A stretch of 64,000 bases of DNA. Origin: Impatiens glandulifera. Lineage: Eukaryota; Streptophyta; Magnoliopsida; Ericales; Balsaminaceae. A program made the translations under genes and the position numbers. The notes under the pieces are model-generated. The model worked only from the letters and a program-made list of their open reading frames with translations. It was not told the DNA's origin and made no database searches. The stretch covers positions 9,493,889 through 9,557,888 of the forward strand of contig NC_061864.1 in assembly GCF_907164915.1 (NCBI RefSeq), in the 5' to 3' direction. Positions 10,363 to 22,675 of this stretch are shown piece by piece (position 1 is the first letter of the stretch; the number at the start of each line of letters is the position of its first letter).

Positions 10363-13300
10363 AAAGGGGGGGTGGGGTTGTTTGAAGCAGGTTTGGTTCA
10401 TGCATTGAAATATAATAGTTTTTCATTTGTCTTGGTGTGTGTGTTCGCCATAAGTTGGCCTCATATCTTTGCTAGGTCTCCTCCCTCCGGTTAGTAAAAT
10501 ATTAATGGTTTGTTGAAATAGAACCAGGAGGACATCTTTGCTGGCCTGTGAACTCTCATGAACGGTTGGGTTTGGAAAATGATTATTATGTTTCTGGCTC
10601 CAATGTTGGTCTCTCTATCTGTACTGCCTTGATGACAACTTTTAATATTTCATATTTCATAATCTTGCCATCGGGTGGTTCAGTAATTCTCTTGTAGTGT
10701 ATGTCAATAATATCGTCCTGCGCAGTTTGGCAATGTATGCAAATGCTTTTGTGTTATTTGTCCACATTTCTAAAGATTTCTTAGCTAATTGCTCTTGATT
10801 ATGCTCTATAAAGCTTTTATTTATTTTGATGATATTTCGTTTCCTTTAGGTGAAGAACAGATGAACATGTAGATCTTAGGCATTGTTTGATGCAGATTAT
10901 TTGGGATTAACAATCTTACTCATCAATAAATAAACTTGTCTTTTACCTGTGTTTTTTCTTTACTCAAATAACATAATTTTCAATAATCTATATGAAACAA
11001 CGTCAATTGAAAATAACCATTCGAGGCTTATAATTTGAAGGGGTTAGATTGTCGATTTTAGTGTGCTTTGCCATTTCTGTTGTATTCCATGTTATCTTCT
11101 ATTTTTGGAACAACCCCTCATGCGCATAAATCTGTTAATTGTTCTTACTTAACCCTTAAATGTTATGAGGATTTGACAACTTCCAATCTCAGAAAGGCAT
11201 GATGGATGCTTCATGGACTTGCTCCTTTGTTTAGACTCTATTCATTTTGTTGTCAAGTGATCTGTTTGTATGAATGAACTTACTTTACTCCTTAATTTAT
11301 ACACTTTGATATGTAGTTAATCAAAACTGATGCTGCCCATTCTATGAACTTAGATTGTGTTTGAGTTTCAAATATTGTAAGAAACTATGAGGTTCAAATC
11401 CTATTTGTTATGAAGTATTAGCTGTGAATCTTCTACTCTGACCACTATACTTGGTGGCGAAGCGACGCATTTCAAGTCACTCACCCTTGTCTTGGCTTAG
11501 ATTGCGGTCTTATGTATTTGCTTTGTCATTTTTGCTCGGGTTTGTTCAATAAAAGAAAAATGTTGGAATAGTGCAAAAGATCCAAGATCCTAATCACTTG
11601 CTCTTTTAGTCTCAACCCAGATAAGGGTATTTTCTTTTTTTTATCATGAAGTTTTTGACTTTTAAGTCTTCAATAATTTTCTTTTGCTTTAGCTTTGAAA
11701 TCAAAGATGATGATAAGTGACAATTTATTCACAAGTGGCATGATTATTATTTCTGTGTCTAAGCTTTCTTGATAACAATGAGTAGATTGGCTTCAAATTG
11801 AAGCCATCTTTTCATTTGGCCATTGGGACTTAAAACTCCTATTTTTTTACATGGGGAATATTACAAACCGAGACCACCAACATCCACTATAATTATTCTA
11901 ATGAAGTCATGTTAATATATTTTTAATTTCATTACAGTTTATAATAATTTGAATGAAAATTTTCTTATATTCAAGTTTTAATTCTAATTCATTAATTAAT
12001 ATAAAATAAATAAACCAAGTAGTCTTTATAATAATTTTATTTTATTTATTGGGGTTTGATGCTTTGGGAGCAGGGCAATCCTTGATATGCATTTTCATGG
12101 CTCTTGATTTTGACAACATTGATATTGGGTGAAAAGGACATGCCAACCCCCAACTTATTTAATAGCCCAAAATTTTGTACCTTTATAAGAAATATTATAT
12201 TATTATTATTTTTATTATTATTTTTGTTATGATGTCAACACAAAACAGTAATATAATATTGAGTGAGAAATGTCCCGTTTGATTTGATTATAAGTTTTAA
12301 TGATAAATGACTGTTTATAAATAAAATAAACATCTCGATATTTCAGATGCACTATTAGAAGAGTGGTTTTAAGAGTTGTTTGGAGTTTAATTTCATAAAT
12401 TAAATTGTTTTGTTCAATCTTTCTCAAAATAATTTAATTTACTATTCAAACTAAATTATTATAATTTAATAATTTTATTAATATTATATCTTATTATTAA
12501 ATACATTATATTTTTAAGTAATTATTTTTATATAATATAATATAATATATATTATAATATAGTAAATGTTATCGTCACCATAAATTTATAAATATTATTT
12601 TAATAGATAACTAATTTAAAATATTTTAATAATTATAACATAATAAGGTTCGGTTAGAATTATTTTAATAATTTAAATAAAAATAATAATTTCATTCTCT
12701 TTTGCGTGACATCACTTAATTTATTAATTAAAATTTAAAATATTTTTTATTTTAAATTATTATTATTTTATTATTCTATATTAATACTTTTTAAGTTTTT
12801 TATTTAAAAATATTTATACTTTTCTTAAAATTATTATTAATTATTATTTTTTATTATTTTTTTTAAATACCAAAAGGCCTAACTTAATAATAAATAAAAA
12901 ATATTATAATAATATTATTTTAAAATGATATAAAATATAAAAAATTAAATTTTAGATATCAATAATAAAAACAATTAAAAGTAGAGTTAGTTTGACCAGT
13001 TGAAATCAAGACCGAAAGGGAAGCCCATTTCTTTTTATTAAAAAAAAAAGAAAGTAAAATTATTATTTATATATATTTAAGTCATTAGGGAGTCGAGGCT
13101 TTGATGTAAGGCAACTAACCTATAACCTATGTAGTTGCAGGTTTTCTTTTTTTTTTTATATTTAATAGTATTATATTATTTTATTTTTATATTATTTTTA
13201 TTTAATATTAAATATATATATATTTTTTATTATTTTTTTAATTTTTTATTTCCATAATAATATATTAACTATTTATATCTATTTTATATTATTAAAATTA

Positions 13301-14904
13301 TTTTTTTTTACTATTTTAAGACCACAAAATTTAAATTTAAATTATGACTCAAATTCTTATGTGGATCCTGGTCATTATACTAAACTCATATGGGATACAT
13401 GTTTAAATTTTATTTTTCTTAGGCAGCCCAACTGTGAAGGCAATAATAAAGACTACAAATAAGATTAATAAAATAGAATGATTAATGTTTTTTTTATAAG
13501 TTGAAACAATTAACCAAAATAAGTATATAGTAAAGCAATTTTAGAAGTTGACTCTTTTTTCTTTTTTAAGATCTCTCCCAATAACTGATTTGAAATTTGA
13601 TTGGCAGGTGAATCTGACAAATGGGAATCCTATGCTTGTGTTTTTACAGTAACTAATTATAAACCTCTCATGTTAATTTGTAGTGTAAAATCATCATTTA
13701 TCAATTAAAGGATGCAAGAAAATGTTCAATAGTTAAAAGTTGTTTATATTCAATAGATGATCCATGTTTATTACAACCCATATATATATATATATTATAG
13801 ATATTTTAATATGTAAAATACTCTGGCATAGTCATCTTATCTATGTGATATACCAGGGCATGTCAGCGGTAAAAGGGGGTCTTTTTCGGCACTATGCAAA
13901 GGTCAAACCTTAATTTAATTTAGTTTGTTTTTATACATTAAATATATATATATATATTATTATTAAACAATAAAATTGATACATAAAACATTACATGTGA
14001 CAAGTTAAACATAGATAAAATATTTTAAATTGGAATTAGTTCATGCAATTAAAAGATTGCAGTCATCATCAATGAAGTGTAAAGAAAACTATTGGGTGGG
14101 GACAAGGGGGGTAAATATGGTGTGTAATGATTTCAAACAAGTAACATGATACATGATACATAATAGATGGATTTTAATAATTTGGTTGTATGAAAATAGT
14201 TTTTAAATAAATTATTTTAATGTATTTTTATATTTAATTAAAATAAGGATGATGACTTTTTTTAAGTGCAGAAAGAGCCAGAAAATATATGGATTTTAGC
14301 CTGATCCTTTTTGTCATATATTCCATTCAAGTCACGGGGGCAAACCCTTTTATCTTTCCAGCCTGCATTTTCATTGTTATGCTGTGTTTTCTTTATTTGT
14401 TTTTTTACCTTTTTACATAGGGTTTCAAGTAATTTAATTTTAATATTGTATCATTTATGTTCTATTGTAACTTTTTTTTTATAACATATCTATGCAGTAA
14501 CTTTGATTAGAAAGACGAATTTAATAATTAGAATTTGGGTGAGCTTGAAAATTATTTATAGTAGGCTTGAAGAAAATAAATGAGAAATTTTGGAAAAATA
14601 AATAAATAGTGAATTAAATTTAAAAAAGAATAGAAAGGAGACAATGCACTTTTTTTTTCTTTCTAAATTACTTAAAATTTTATTTATCAAAATAAACTAT
14701 TTTTTAATAAATTATAATTGATACCTACCAGATGTAATGAAGATAATTGTAGAGAAGGCGTGCATGCTTTCCCCATTGAAAAAAGGTTGGTAGTAGTGAC
14801 TAGTGATGAAGGGAAATTAAGGTCAATGTAGATATTATCCCAAATAATTCAACTTTGTCTTGCCATTATCAATCAAATCCCAAATTTTATAATTGGCTTA
14901 ATTG
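10363..14904. other. SAP 3' UTR and long AT-rich spacer
   Basis: The SAP 3' UTR probably extends over the first 300-500 bases, which have mixed composition. From about 11,850 onwards the sequence is strongly AT-rich with A/T runs and no convincing ORF on either strand. Nothing else recognised. Confidence 0.5.
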
Positions 14905-14912
14905 ATCTTCAG
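14905..14912. repeat. Target-site duplication, left (ATCTTCAG)
   Basis: ATCTTCAG immediately before the hAT-type MITE; the identical 8 bases follow it at 15406-15413. Confidence 0.9.
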
Positions 14913-15405
14913 TAGGGATGGCAATTTGAAACCGACCCGCGAAAACCGAACCGAATTGCCCCGTTTGGGATGGTTTTTCCCCGAAACCGAATGGGAATGG
15001 GGCGGGGACGGTATTTGTGTCCCCCGCCCCGACCCGCCCCGATTTCACCCCGAATTTACCCCGAATCTGCCCCGAATACCATAAACATAATTAAATATAT
15101 TAAATTATCAATATATTTATTTATTCACTATATTTTATAAGAGTAGTAATGTTATTTCTTTATAATAATATAAATTTTAATATATTATAATATATATTAT
15201 ATTAAAAAACTTGTTTATATAATTTTATTGTATAATTTTTATTTTATTTTAAATAAAAATAATTATTAACGGTGCCCCGCGGGATTCCCCGAAACCGAAA
15301 AAAACCGAACGGGGCGGGGATGGTATTAAAAAATTCCCCGAAATTAAAACGGTGCGGGGACGGTAAATACATTCCCCGCCCCGAACCGCCCCATTGCCAT
15401 CCCTA
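14913..15405. mobile_element. hAT-type MITE, 493 bp, with TAGGGATGGCAAT termini
   Basis: Terminal inverted repeats TAGGGATGGCAAT (14913-14925) and ATTGCCATCCCTA (15393-15405). The perfect 8-bp target duplication ATCTTCAG on both sides is diagnostic of the hAT superfamily. Both ends are rich in CCCCG/CGGGG and CCGAACCGA motifs, while the centre (15,080-15,270) is nearly pure A/T. There is no transposase ORF, so it is non-autonomous. The perfect duplication and well-kept termini suggest a fairly recent insertion. Confidence 0.92.
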
Positions 15406-15413
15406 ATCTTCAG

Positions 15414-15886
15414 TTATTTTGAAACAATGATATGTATTTTTGTAAGAAAATAATTTTAATAATTTAAAATGTAGGAGACTATGCCTAGAGCAACACTAGG
15501 GTAGGACTACAAACTATGCAACTGTTTATAGTCCTCTCTTTTATGGTCTAAAAATTTATCTTACACAAACTTAAGACCTCATAAAAACTATTATAATATT
15601 TAATCAACTAAATTAAATTCCTTATATTAAATTTAGGAGATTTTATTTTCATTAGGAAATCATTAAGAAATTAAGAATCCCGTTATTATGAAAGCTATCG
15701 AGAGAGAATCATATTAAAAAAAAAAAGAAATCGATGACTCAACTCTTTGAAAATCTAACGAGGAATGTCTAAGTAGTCACTTGATAGAGTCCTAAGAACA
15801 TAGTCTTCATGGGTTGTCTATTTATACTTTTGAAATCTAGTGTCTATTTATCTTCTTGATTTTGAAATTCAAGTCTAAAATTTCAT

Positions 15887-15923
<37 letters not shown>

Positions 15924-16540
15924 TTTTATTCAAAATTTAACTAATTTCCGCGGATTAAATATATAATTCGCAAATATACTTAACCAATTTAACTAGACGA
16001 GCGAAATTTACTATCTGACGGGCTCAAACCCAAGACCTCAGAGAGGTTGAGGACCTAAGGTATCCACCTCCTTTTAGTTCTAGATTAGAAGTGAGGATTC
16101 AAATCCAAAATTTGACAGATTCTTATTAGAGTTTTGTTTGTGTTTTTTACTTACAACTAAATATTTTATCAAAAGATTATAAGGGTTTATAATTAATTAG
16201 TTTTAGTTTAGTTTTATTAACAAATACAGAGAAACCGAACAAAATCAATTATTGACTATGCTGTTTGGAATCCCCTGAATTTTGAGTGTAAATAAGTTAG
16301 TTTCAATGAGAAAGATGAGATATTTAAAAAAATATAAAATTTGTAATAAAATTATTTATTTTTGGTTAAAATCCAGATCCGAAATCGGATATTATCTTCT
16401 TTTTTTTCTCATTTGACTTTCAATTGTAGTAATTTTTGTTAAAGTTTTAAATAAAATAAATTGTTAAAATGCATTAGACAAAGAAAGCTGTGCTTCTTAA
16501 TGACTAGTAAGTAGTACACTCTCACTCTCTCACACACACT
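15414..16540. other. Gene-free spacer upstream of the receptor kinase
   Basis: AT-rich, with a (TA)n run at about 15893-15919. The last ~50 bases before 16,560 turn CT/CA-rich (ctctcactctctcacacac), typical of a plant leader start. No further gene seen. Confidence 0.5.
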
Positions 16541-16573
16541 CCAAACGCCATAGATATAACAAGCAAACATCCC

Positions 16574-16588
16574 ATGGAAGCTATTTGA
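16574..16588 (+). promoter_or_regulatory. Short uORF (M-E-A-I-stop) in the receptor-kinase leader
   Basis: ATGGAAGCTATTTGA lies 22 bases before the main start region. It is relevant only if transcription starts upstream of 16574, which the CT/CA-rich leader at 16,515-16,560 suggests. Confidence 0.5.
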
Positions 16589-16605
16589 GTCTCTTCTCTT
16601 CTCTC

Positions 16606-16611
16606 ATGTAA
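16606..16611 (+). promoter_or_regulatory. Minimal start-stop uORF AUGUAA overlapping the main AUG
   Basis: The leader reads CTCTC-ATGTAATGG. A start codon is followed directly by a stop, and the last A of that stop is the A of the main ATG at 16611. AUGUAA elements cause ribosome stalling in Arabidopsis boron-responsive mRNAs such as NIP5;1. Here it would force scanning ribosomes to stop and reinitiate one base upstream, or leak past. The motif is seen; its activity is inference. Confidence 0.6.
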
Positions 16612-19293
16612 TGGCTACCTCTTGCAAATGCAATGTTCTCTTCTTCTTCTTCATCATCATCTTCTTCTTTCTCCCAGTCTCCATTGTTACTTCCTCTTCT
16701 TCATCTGAAGCAGATATTCTTCTCAGCTTCAAGGCGTCCATTAAACTGAATCCTGATCCTCTCTCTAGTTGGTCCAAGATTAATGCTACCCATTACTGCA
16801 ACTGGACTGGGGTTACCTGCACAAATTCATCCCCTGCTTCTGTATATGATCTCAAACTTCAAAACTTCAATCTTTCCGGTGAAATCTCATCTTCCATATG
16901 CCAACTTCCTTCTCTCACCCATCTCGATCTTTCCAACAATCTCTTCAACCAGCCTATTCCTCTCCACCTCTCTCAATGCACTTCTTTAGAGACTCTCAAT
17001 CTCAGCAACAATCTCATCTGGGGAACAATCCCAGATCAGATTTCTCAGTTTGGCAACCTCAAGGTTCTTGATTTGGGTACAAACCATATCGAGGGAAATA
17101 TCCCTGAATCCATCGGCTCTTTGAAGAACATTCAAGTTCTTAACTTGGGCGGAAACTTGATTTCAGGTAGTCTTCCTAGTATTTTTGCCAATCTTACTAT
17201 GCTTAAATGGCTAGATTTGTCCCAAAATCCTTTATTGGCCAGTGAGATTCCTACTGATATTGGACACCTTGCAACTCTTGAAAACCTATTTCTACAAAGC
17301 TCTGGTTTTTATGGCTCAATTCCTGAATCTTTTGTGGGTTTGTCTGGTTTAAAGCTCTTAGACCTCTCTCAGAACAACTTAACTGGTGGGATTCCTCAAA
17401 CTCTTGGCCCATCTCTTACAAATTTGGTTTCTTTTGATATTTCACAGAATAGGCTTTCTGGGTCATTCCCAAGTGGAATCTGTAAGGCTAAAGGCCTCAT
17501 AAACCTCATTCTTTTCGAAAATTCCTTAAATGGTTCAATATCCAACGGTTCCATTAGCGATTGCCTGAACCTTCAGAGGTTTGAGATCCAAAACAACTTC
17601 TTCTCCGGGGATTTCCCAAATGGGTTATGGTCGTTCCCTAAGATTACGCTCATCCGAGCAGAAAACAATCGGTTTACCGGCGAAGTACCAGATTCAATAT
17701 CCATGGCTACTCAGCTCGAGCAAGTTCAGATAGATAACAATAGCTTTACCGGAAAAATCCCCAATGGTTTTGGAATGGTGAGGAGCCTTTATAGATTCTC
17801 TGCCTCTTTAAACAGCTTTCATGGAGAAATCCCACCTAATTTCTGTGATTCGCCCGTCATGAGCATCATAAACCTCTCCCACAACTCACTTTTCGGCCAC
17901 ATCCCCGAGCTGAAGAAATGCAGAAGACTAGTTTCACTTTCTTTGGCTGATAACAATCTTGAAGGCGAAATACCAAGATCTCTTGCAGATTTACCTGTTT
18001 TAACTTACCTTGATCTTTCTGAAAACACCCTCACTGGCCCCATCCCACTTGAGCTTCAAAATCTGAAACTTGCCCTTTTCAACGTCTCCTACAATCGCCT
18101 CTCAGGCAGAGTCCCTTCATCCCTCATCTCTGGCCTCCCAGCTTCATTCTTACAAGGAAATCTCAATTTATGCGGGCCTGGATTGCCCAATTCATGTTCC
18201 GATGATGACCAACATCATAAACTGTTCGGGTTATCTAAACTGTCATCCGTCCTCATTTTTATAGCCTTAGCATTAGCAATTCTTGCTCTTGCAGGAGGCT
18301 TCTTTGCGACTAGATACTCTAAAGACAAATTTCAAACGGGTAATTGGCATTCCGTCTTCTTCTACCCTCTTAGGATCACTGAACAGGATTTGGCAATGGC
18401 CATGGACGAAAAAAGTAGTTGTGGAGGAGGTGGATCTTTTGGAAGAGTTCACATTGTAACCTTACCAAGTGGTGAACTTGTTGCTGTAAAAAGGATACTT
18501 AACTTTGGAAGAAGCTCATCTTTAAAAGCTGAGGTCAAGACATTAGCAAAGATCAGACACAAGAACATTATCAAGATTCTTGGATTTTGTCATTCTGAAG
18601 ATTCAATCTTTTTGATATACGAATACGTTGAGAAGGGGAGCCTTGGCGATTTGATGTCCAAATCAGACTTCCAATTGCCATGGAAAACCCGACTGAGGAT
18701 CGCTATCGGAATTGCTCAAGGGCTTGCATATCTTCACAAGGATTATGTTCCTCACATACTTCATAGAAATGTTAAGGCAAGGAATATTCTCCTAGACGTC
18801 GATTTCGAACCAAAGATCACCGATTTTGCCCTCGACCGGATAGTTGGGGACACCACTTTTCAGTCATGTTTAGCTGCTAATGAAACCTGTTACAAACCAC
18901 CAGGTCAGGATTATACCTTTAATGTATTTTTTTAATTACACAAATAATTCAAAATCTGATAGTATTTTAAATGCAGAAACAGGATACTGTAAAAAGGCAA
19001 CAGAACAAATGGACACTTATGGATTCGGGATTGTATTGCTGGAACTTGTGACGGGTTGCCAGGCAGATCGTGTAGAAACGGGTGATGAAACTGTCGATGT
19101 TCTAAAATGGGTGAGAAGAAAGATTAATATATCGAATGGGGCAATGCAAGTTCTTGATCGAAAGATATCGAATACAGCACAAAACGAGATGTTGGGGGCA
19201 TTGGACATAGCTCTTGGTTGCACCTCTGTTTTGCCCGAGAAACGCCCGTCCATGGCAGAAGTGGTGAGGGCACTTCAGTCTCTTCCAGTGTGA
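16611..19293 (+). CDS. LRR receptor-like pseudokinase (LRR-XI, At5g06940-like)
   Basis: Two exons, 16611-18903 and 18977-19293, joined by a 73-bp GT-AG intron, give 869 aa. That is close to Arabidopsis At5g06940 (annotated as probably inactive). Order: signal peptide (~1-28), Leu-rich N-cap with CNWTGVTC, a long run of plant LRRs (~75-510), a Cys pair in LCGPGLPNSC, a transmembrane helix (~545-568), and a kinase-like domain from ~595. The Gly-rich loop GGGGSFGRV and VAVKR lysine are kept. The catalytic HRD is HRN (~residue 719) and DFG is DFA (~738), so both catalytic and metal-binding Asp motifs are altered. It is predicted to be a plasma-membrane pseudokinase acting as co-receptor or scaffold. 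The C-lobe is otherwise complete (YGFGIVLLELVTG). Ligand unknown. Confidence 0.95.
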
Positions 19294-19883
19294 ATTAATT
19301 GAACTTCAGCTTTGTGCCATTTTTGTTGTATCTTGGCTGATTGATTTTGATAAGCAAATATTTTTACTTAATATGTTTAAGTTTAATCAACTGATCCATC
19401 TTGTATAGGAACCCAAATTCCAATGGATGATGTTGTTAATTATAATAATAACTTTTTCTTATATGGAATGTTTTTTTTATCAATCACATGAAGGGTAATT
19501 ATTTTTATAGGCTTTTCAAACATAAACAAAATGAAGTTAATTCTATTTTGGAAGAGTGGATAAAAAGAGGATATTTAGTAAAAATATGTATCATTCACAC
19601 TAATATTATTATTACCATAATTTATACTAATATTATTATTACGATATTTCTTTACGAGATTTTGTTCTAGAAAGTCCGTGTATTCAATCGAGAATTAATT
19701 ATTGTTTGTTTGTATTCTTTTATATTTAATGTTTTGTGACTTTTATTTATTTATTTATTTGTTGTGTTTAAAATATTCATATTTTTGTAATATATATATA
19801 TAAACTATTTTCGATGCAGAATTAATGATAACTATAAAATATTATTATTGTTAGAAGATTTGCATATAAGTTTTGGTAGCTAA

Positions 19884-19986
19884 TAATTTTTTGTTTTCGG
19901 TTGGACATAATAAGTCTGATATAACTCCTAAAAATTAATTTTTGTTTTCGGTTGGACATAATAAGTCTGATATAACTCCTAAAAAA
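19884..19986. repeat. Tandem duplication, period 51 bp, two copies
   Basis: The segment starting TTTTGTTTTCGGTTGGACAT occurs twice in direct succession with almost no differences, implying a recent local duplication. Confidence 0.9.
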
Positions 19987-20361
19987 TAAATTATTACCCA
20001 AGTCTTTGTGTTCAAATATTTAATAAATAATAATAATATTTATGTATTAATTGTTAATTTGTTAAACTATTTGGGTCGATTCTACACTGGAGTCACAGGT
20101 CCGGGCCTAAGGTTTGGACTGCCTCATACTAATATTTTTTTAACTTCACAGTAGTAAAGTTTCTTCACTTTAATACATATAAATTATTTTTTATAATTAA
20201 ATTAATAAAGTAGATAATTAAATTAGAATTAATAAAGCAGATAATTAAATTAGAAAAAAAATATTTAATTTGGCCCATTTTAATATGGACTAAATTCGGA
20301 CTTTATAAATACTAGTTTTGTACTATAATTAGGCTGCCCTATACTCTATCACACAATATGT

Positions 20362-20496
20362 GAGGGTGCTGGTCTTACATTTTATTATTTTGCATTCAAA
20401 TTTAAAATATTGATTAAAAATGATAATTGAGGGTGCTGGTCTTACATTTTACTATTTTGCATTCAAATTTAAAAAAATTGATTAAAATTGATAATC
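20362..20496. repeat. Tandem duplication, period 67 bp, two copies
   Basis: GAGGGTGCTGGTCTTACATT and the following ~47 bases occur at 20362 and again at 20429 with a few substitutions. Confidence 0.88.
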
Positions 20497-20810
20497 GGGT
20501 TAAAGATAAAAGAAAAAAAAATAAATTATTGTACAATTAGCTCAATTAGACGGATTGATTTCAGTTAATAAACATGATTATTTTTTAAAATCTTATATTT
20601 ATAACAAATATTATTTTTAATTAATTAATCTTTTTTATCTTTCTTTTCTTATATCTTATATCAGCATTTGATATTTTAATTATTTTAATTTTATTTTTTC
20701 TATAATTTTGTTTTTTCGATAAAAAATATATAGATTATTTTAAAATTATTTAGTCTTTTTAGAAACTAATATTTAAGTATTGTAACTTTTATTGTAATAT
20801 ATATTTTTAT

Positions 20811-20971
20811 AGAAGTGATTGAGAGAAGGAATTTGAGGGACGGAATGGAGGAATGAATGATGTGTCACTACATCATGAAAAAAAAAAATGTGAGGAGAGA
20901 GAAGAGAGATAAATTTTGTTATTTTTTTTTGTTTTCCTTCTCTCAAATTTCCTCTCCCAATCATTTCTCAC
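20811..20971. mobile_element. Short MITE with ~30 bp inverted ends
   Basis: The left end AGAAGTGATTGAGAGAAGGA continuing into ATTTGAGGGA pairs imperfectly with the right end, ending CCCAATCATTTCTCAC. A possible 8-bp duplication ATTTTTAT sits at 20803-20810 and 20972-20979, but it is AT-rich and so weak evidence. The right arm closely resembles the one at about 58,915-58,950, so at least two copies of this family are in the window. Superfamily not assigned. Confidence 0.6.
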
Positions 20972-21930
20972 ATTTTTATTAAAAGTTATAAATTTTGAAT
21001 AAAAAATTAAATAGAATGACTATTAATTTTATTTTAATTTATATTAAAAAATACAAAAAAATTCTAAAATAATATTACAATAAAATAAAATTCACAAATA
21101 AATTATTAAATCTTTTTTCACTAAATTAGAAGACTACAAACATTTTATTAAACATTATAGAACAAAACTAATAGAGGAAAGAAGATGAAAAGTGGTAAGA
21201 GAAATAAAATAGATAAAGAAAAAAGAAAAAAAAAGTATTTAATTAATAAAAAAAAAGGGGAGAGAAAAAATATATAAATATTTTATTAATAAATATTAAT
21301 TAAAAAAAAAATGTAATTATGTTTACTAATTAAGATGAGCCAATTTTTTTATAATACATCTAAATAAATTTTTATTATTTTATACGTTTAACTGAGTTGA
21401 GTTAGATATACATGCCTAATTTATTTTTTTAAAAAAATTAAAAAGTAAGAAGAATAAACTCAAATGAAGAAAAATAACTTCTGAATTGGGGCCCAAGTAT
21501 AAATCACAGCTGTAAAAGGTGAAGTGTATTAAAGAGAGGGGTGAGTAATTAGAAAAGAAGAAAATGGGTGATTCAGTGAATCATCATAATGAAATTATTA
21601 TTATTACCGATTACATAAATCTTAGAACTGGCATATATATATATATAACATACGAAATTTCAAATTAACAAAAATAAATGGTTACTTTATTATTGCCAAA
21701 TATGAAAGACTAATTATAAAAGCTTAATCAATTATATTACTCTTAAATATTAATTGAGATTTTACAGTCACTTACTCATGTTTAAGATATATACATCACT
21801 TCTTCAAGAAACTATGGGAAATTATAAAAACAATTCTCAAAATTTCACTTATATGCTTTTATGAATAAATCATTATATATGCTTTGAATTGTTAGTATAT
21901 AATTAATAGATATTTAAAACAATCATTTGT

Positions 21931-21969
<39 letters not shown>

Positions 21970-22675
21970 TCTTAAAACTGTGTAAATATATATATTTAGA
22001 ATGTTCTCTTGAGGAAGAAAGAGATACCTCATTTCTATACTTTAATTTGATAACAAATTTACTTAGCTTAATGATGATTTTAAAAATAAAACATATTTCA
22101 ACTTCTTTGGTAAATTTTAGGAAAAATATGTATTTTTCTTATTATAATATTCCATTCTCATCCGTTTTTTTTTTGGTAAAATGTCTTATTATATTCTTTA
22201 ATATATAATTTTTCTTTTTAAAAAAAAAATTGATAAGTAATAAAATATAATTTTTACAATTTCTATCAGTTATACTTTATATGTTGCTACCAAACGTATC
22301 ATTAAATGGCTAACTGTTCCATTAATTTGTCAACTGTTTTACCTTTTTTTTTTTTTTTTTTTTTTTGTTGAATGATCTTCGTGCCACAATGAGTCACCTT
22401 TTTCACTTTTTTTCTTTCATCCAAAATGTAATTGGCTAACACTATAACAAGATTACGTTTGTTTCTCTAAGATTACATTCCTTTCCTATAAGATTACATT
22501 CATTTATCAAATTATATGTGTTATAATATATTAGTTCAACTAAAAATAATTAAAACCCCTTTGATCTTGTTTAACATTTCATTTAATTAATGACATATGA
22601 AATGAAAAAAAAAAAAAAATACTAAATAAATAAGGTTTCTTAGATATCCTTCTAAATATAACACAAAGAGTGAAA

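Larger units (their letters stand above)
19294..22640. other. Gene-free AT-rich spacer with several small repeats
   Basis: Contains the 51-bp and 67-bp tandem duplications and the 161-bp MITE listed separately, plus a run of about 36 T at 21930-21966 and shorter T and A runs. No coding sequence recognised on either strand. Confidence 0.55.

Noticed and set aside
21927..22208. 93-codon plus-strand frame after the poly-T run
   Set aside because: Opened by a 36-T stretch and AT-rich codons only; no supporting feature.
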